NCBI GenBank assembly: GCA_910578555.1 | Contig: CAJTPS010000006.1 | Location: 124,001-188,000, forward strand | Reading direction: 5' to 3' | DNA from: an uncultured Lachnospiraceae bacterium | GTDB taxonomy: Bacteria > Bacillota > Clostridia > Lachnospirales > Lachnospiraceae | DNA length: 64,000 bases | Shown: positions 61,535 through 64,000 of the stretch, one piece after another | Numbering within the stretch: position 1 is the first letter of the stretch | How the letters are laid out: every line of letters begins with the position of its first letter | Program-made: the position numbers and the translations under genes | Notes under the pieces: generated by a model | What the model was told of the DNA's origin: nothing | Databases searched by the model: none | The model's input: the letters and a program-made list of their open reading frames with translations, nothing else

Positions 61535-61774
61535 ATGACATATGATGATGTAAACAGGCCGGAGCATTACGCCGGCACGAAGATCGAAGTGATAGACTAC
61601 ATAGAGGATAAGGGGCTGGGTTTCTGCCTGGGCAATGCCATCAAATATATTTCAAGGGCAGGGCGGAAGCATTCGGCAGGCATGGATGATAAGGAAAAGG
61701 AAATACAGGATCTTGAAAAAGCGAAGTGGTATCTGGAAAGAAGAATCTTCGAGCTGAAGCAGGGTATGAGTTAA
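61535..61774 (+). CDS. DUF3310 protein
   Basis: A 79-residue DUF3310 protein: NRPEHYAGTKIEVIDYIED, then LGNAIKYISRAGRK and a C-terminal helix (DLEKAKWYLERRI). These occur widely in phages, with a suggested nucleotide-kinase link. The ATG sits in the repeated ribosome site. A terminator follows. Confidence 0.9.
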   Translation: MTYDDVNRPEHYAGTKIEVIDYIEDKGLGFCLGNAIKYISRAGRKHSAGMDDKEKEIQDLEKAKWYLERRIFELKQGMS

Positions 61775-61777
61775 CAA

Positions 61778-61802
61778 GAAAAAGCGGGGATCTCCCGCTT
61801 TT
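61778..61802. terminator. Terminator ending the replication module
   Basis: AAAAAGCGGG and its complement make a 10-bp stem with a 5-base loop, A-rich on one side and T-rich on the other, between the converging 61,535 and 61,806 genes. Confidence 0.85.
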
Positions 61803-61805
61803 TTC

Positions 61806-62339
61806 TTAAAAATCACACTTGTGTTTTCTGATAATTTTGACTGATTTATCACTTTCAAATACCCCGGCAACGATGTCTTTGGCAAAGTACTCCTTCCTTA
61901 TACATGTAGTAGTATTGGACAAAGAATGATCTGCAATAAAAGTGAATTCCAACTTGTGCTTATCATTTAGTGGGTATTTTGATGTATCAATATCATATGA
62001 TATCCTGACAGCGTAATCAGTATTGTCTTTTTTGAGATTAAAACGGTCAATACTGATAAGATGTGATTTTCGTGGCGCAATTTCTATAATTGTATTAATG
62101 CCATCTCCATGCATTTCACAATATGCTAATACATAACGTAAATTCGTAAGCATTGCAAATGTACAGTTTACAATTTTGATTCTGTATACAGCGTCTTTTT
62201 CGCCTTCGTTTTCAACGCAAATCTGATCAGATATTTTTACTTTTGGCTTGACCAACAGCAGAAAAAGAGCAAAACACACTGAAGCAATAATACCTGAAAC
62301 TATGCCCGTGATTATACTGCTTCCAAAACCCAAGGGCAT
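61806..62339 (-). CDS. Membrane-anchored protein, unknown
   Basis: A 177-residue protein with one N-terminal membrane helix (about 8-30, ITGIVSGIIASVCFALFLLLV) and a beta-rich outer or inner domain (about 35-177). The ATG at 62,339 is only 2 bases from GGAGGGG, so a TTG at 62,333 is the likelier start. It is AT-rich relative to the replication genes, so may be cargo. The 62,340-62,608 gap holds only a 7-codon frame with a good ribosome site. Confidence 0.65.
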   Translation of the reverse strand: MPLGFGSSIITGIVSGIIASVCFALFLLLVKPKVKISDQICVENEGEKDAVYRIKIVNCTFAMLTNLRYVLAYCEMHGDGINTIIEIAPRKSHLISIDRFNLKKDNTDYAVRISYDIDTSKYPLNDKHKLEFTFIADHSLSNTTTCIRKEYFAKDIVAGVFESDKSVKIIRKHKCDF

Positions 62340-62608
62340 CCCCTCCGTTCTCTTTTGTGATGAAGGTTTAGGTTAGTGATCGAGTTCTTTAGTCATAATA
62401 ACTCCTTTCCGGCTTATAGCCGTGCCATTTCCTTCTTTAGGTTTATTATACTGTAGTTCCTGAAAAAAGTAAACATCAATTAGTTCATTTATGTGCATTA
62501 TAAACGGGTTATGAATAATTGTCAAATTTTTCGAAATATTCACAGATCACATTTTTCATAATGTTTATATTCTGCAACCGTGGGAGCATGCCATTTTCCT
62601 GCGTCAGC

Positions 62609-62695
62609 TCAATTTTTTTTCAGCCGGTCATTTATAGGCTTTAATTTTTTATCAAGCATACTGGAAATCGCAAGCAATAATTCATTGTCTGTCAT
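62609..62695 (-). CDS. Tiny phage protein, possibly truncated
   Basis: A 28-residue peptide (MTDNELLLAISSMLDKKLKP) with GGCGGTGG before its ATG at 62,695. Its start resembles longer coiled-coil proteins of Lachnospiraceae phages, and a run of A codons before the stop suggests a frameshifted, shortened copy. Confidence 0.5.
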   Translation of the reverse strand: MTDNELLLAISSMLDKKLKPINDRLKKN

Positions 62696-62766
62696 AATGC
62701 CACCGCCTTTAAAGTAAAGGTAGTATAACATAACAAGGACAGGAAGTCTATTTGCTTTTTCAATTA

Positions 62767-62795
62767 TAAACGCCTCTGATTGTCAGAGGCGTTTA
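62767..62795 (-). terminator. Terminator after the 62797 gene
   Basis: TAAACGCCTCTGA and its exact complement make a 13-bp stem with a 3-base loop just after the stop codon of the minus-strand gene. Confidence 0.8.
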
Positions 62796-62796
62796 T

Positions 62797-63087
62797 TCAG
62801 TGAAGGTTTATGTCAGTCCTGTAAATAATGTCGTCGCAGTAGTCGTTCAGCGGGTTCATGACGCAGAAGGTTATAACCTGGTCGCCTGTGGCCGCTCCTG
62901 TGCCCTTGTAGCTGATGTAATCGTGTTGCTGGTCTAATGTCAGTACTTTGCCGTCTCCGGCCTCGTTGAGGCAGATACCGCGGTCTACGGTTATGTATAT
63001 CTGATGTTCCCGCTGCTCGGGGAGTTTGTCAACCGCTGTGAAGTGGATCATGTTGATAAGTGCCAATAAGATAATCAATGTTGTCAT
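62797..63087 (-). CDS. Exported or anchored small protein
   Basis: A 96-residue protein with a short hydrophobic N terminus (MTTLIILLALINMIHFTAV) and a polar, beta-rich rest (YITVDRGICLNEAGDGKVLTL). GTGAGGAC precedes the ATG. Not recognised; secretion is likely. Confidence 0.65.
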   Translation of the reverse strand: MTTLIILLALINMIHFTAVDKLPEQREHQIYITVDRGICLNEAGDGKVLTLDQQHDYISYKGTGAATGDQVITFCVMNPLNDYCDDIIYRTDINLH

Positions 63088-63132
63088 AGTGTCCTCACTT
63101 TCTCCCTGCGTTACCCGGCAAGGGCGGGTGGT

Positions 63133-63366
63133 TTATTTTACTGTCTTTGCATATTTATAATCTTCAACGAGTCTGTTATAATCACGTCTATCGCTTACTG
63201 GTATATAAGCACTTTCTTCTTCCTGAAGAACTTCCCAGCCATAATTCTCTAATATCTCCAGTACTTTATTAGCTGTAGCCTGCTCTTTGTTCTCATTGTA
63301 GAATATGACGGCGGTTCTGCTGCAGAGTCCAGTCTCTGGGTTTATACCTTCATAATGAATTGTCAT
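63133..63366 (-). CDS. Small phage protein, unknown
   Basis: A 77-residue protein (MTIHYEGINPETGLCSRTAV) with an alpha/beta pattern. AAAGGAAG lies close before the ATG at 63,366; an earlier ATG at 63,420 is possible. It is followed by the gap to the 62,797 gene. Confidence 0.6.
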   Translation of the reverse strand: MTIHYEGINPETGLCSRTAVIFYNENKEQATANKVLEILENYGWEVLQEEESAYIPVSDRRDYNRLVEDYKYAKTVK

Positions 63367-63409
63367 ATCTTCCTTTCTGCCATCGTGACCTCCGTGGCGG
63401 GCAATCATG

Positions 63410-63616
63410 TTAGATTTCATAGTACTTTGCTTCGATCTGTCCGACCTCTTCCCATGTGATCAGCCCAGCGTTTACGGCCTTCGTCTCGATCTCTACCAGA
63501 ACAGCACATGCCGCTGCGTCGAATCCTTCACCCAGAAGATAGCTGCACATTCTTTCGATGTACCCTCCGACTGTTTTGGCGGTTACCAATGTACCTGTGA
63601 TTACTAATGATTTCAT
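63410..63616 (-). CDS. Small phage protein, unknown
   Basis: A 68-residue protein (MKSLVITGTLVTAKTVGGYI). GGAGGG precedes the ATG at 63,616. A helical second half (FDAAACAVLVEIETKAVNAG). Not recognised. Confidence 0.65.
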   Translation of the reverse strand: MKSLVITGTLVTAKTVGGYIERMCSYLLGEGFDAAACAVLVEIETKAVNAGLITWEEVGQIEAKYYEI

Positions 63617-63669
63617 ACCCGTTCCCTCCATTTTTTCCAACCCCGGCATTTCTGTCGGAAGCCCGCAGA

Positions 63670-63849
63670 TTATAGCTGTACCCCACAAGCCAATCCGGCT
63701 TCAACCATAACCTTTGCTATTTCCCGGTCAATGCCTTCTGCTACCAGTTCCTTGATCCGGTTCTTCTTAATTTCCCTTTCTGCTTTTTCGATTCTGTTGT
63801 TGCTTTCAATGATTTCTGCTAATTCGCTAATTCCTGTAACCTTTATCAT
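63670..63849 (-). CDS. Small coiled-coil phage protein
   Basis: A 59-residue protein starting MIKVTGISELAEIIESNNRI with a charged helix (EKAEREIKKNRIKELVAEG). GGAGGG precedes the ATG, which overlaps the stop of the upstream gene (ATGA). Confidence 0.7.
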   Translation of the reverse strand: MIKVTGISELAEIIESNNRIEKAEREIKKNRIKELVAEGIDREIAKVMVEAGLACGVQL

Positions 63850-64000
63850 ATCTGTTCCCTCCTGTGGTTTACTGCTGTTTTTAGTGCCAGATCAAGAAAA
63901 AGCTTTGATTCTGGTGCAAATGATGAAGTTTCAACATATGTAATGAATTCCAGAAAGCTTTCCTGACTAAGCCCAATTAATAACTGCATGATTTCTAATA
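63846..64000 (-). CDS. Phage protein, unknown (partial)
   Basis: The last 50 residues of a gene entering from the right edge (ESFLEFITYVETSSFAPES, then LALKTAVNHRREQI). Its stop overlaps the start of the 63,670 gene. The start lies outside the window. Confidence 0.6.
   Translation of the reverse strand, partial: LEIMQLLIGLSQESFLEFITYVETSSFAPESKLFLDLALKTAVNHRREQI

Larger units (their letters stand above)
44499..64000. mobile_element. Prophage beside tRNA-Met (left part; continues off window)
   Basis: From the tRNA-Met 3' end on, genes are phage-like: a tyrosine integrase facing the tRNA, divergent repressors, a replication module and many small coupled genes. The left attachment site is probably in or next to the tRNA 3' end. 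The right site, and any packaging, capsid, tail and lysis genes, lie past base 64,000. The accessory genes at 45,651-47,477 are AT-rich compared with the replication module, as usual for cargo. Confidence 0.88.

Noticed and set aside
62373..62396. Seven-codon frame with a strong ribosome site
   Set aside because: MTKELDH is too short to judge; it may be the start of a decayed gene.
44499..64000. Both attachment sites of the prophage
   Set aside because: No second copy of the tRNA-Met 3' end was seen in the window; the right end lies outside.

Overview
The window looks like a chromosome segment from a gut anaerobe of the Lachnospiraceae (Clostridia, Bacillota). The basis is the strong AGGAGG-type ribosome sites, a T-box leader, QueH, DUF3842, single-chain PurL, ECF-type vitamin transport, and plant-galactan and starch loci controlled by LacI regulators. 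The genus cannot be fixed from the sequence alone.

Bases 1-9,000 hold an ECF sigma factor with an overlapping, cut-off partner gene, an ABC-2-like membrane protein, a GH42 beta-galactosidase divergent from a LacI regulator, an ECF transporter S component beside a uridine-kinase-like protein, a secreted His/Cys-repeat protein and a DUF3842 protein. Bases 9,080-12,606 carry a promoter with an operator identical over 19 bp to the one at the GH42 gene, then an unrecognised 612-residue protein, a zinc-ribbon protein and a GH53 galactanase. Together these look like a regulon for beta-1,4-galactan fragments. Bases 12,662-21,412 are a starch/maltodextrin locus: LacI, MalQ, a MalEFG-type importer and a surface GH13 amylase lipoprotein. 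The amylase would cut the polymer outside, MalEFG would import the products and MalQ would rework them. The transport ATPase is not in the window.

Bases 21,650-44,150 hold a cyclic-nucleotide-domain protein, a TetR regulator, PurL, a zinc-ribbon membrane protein, CarA-CarB, QueH, a sugar-nucleotide epimerase-like protein, an Fst/TxpA-like type I toxin with a convergent antisense RNA, ArgS behind a 45-bp tandem repeat, a T-box-controlled second-type LysS of lower GC, and an ECF sigma/anti-sigma pair. tRNA-Val and tRNA-Met follow.

From about 44,500 to the right edge is a prophage next to the tRNA-Met gene. It has an integrase, a small accessory (moron-like) cluster, divergent cI/cro-like repressors, then a tightly coupled replication module (DUF2800, DUF2815, family A DNA polymerase, VapE-type primase/helicase, VRR-NUC nuclease, SNF2 helicase, DNA methyltransferase, ThyX, DUF3310) and a run of small minus-strand genes. 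No structural genes are visible, so the element continues past base 64,000.

The signals least explained by ordinary genes are: a pair of similar structured 5' leaders at 884-977 and 29,719-29,793; two copies of a palindromic repeat at 5,842-6,149 and 11,278-11,420 whose internal stem shows compensatory changes; the complete convergent toxin/antisense locus at 37,608-37,989; the Arg-rich repeat leader of argS; and the long hairpin leader of purL.
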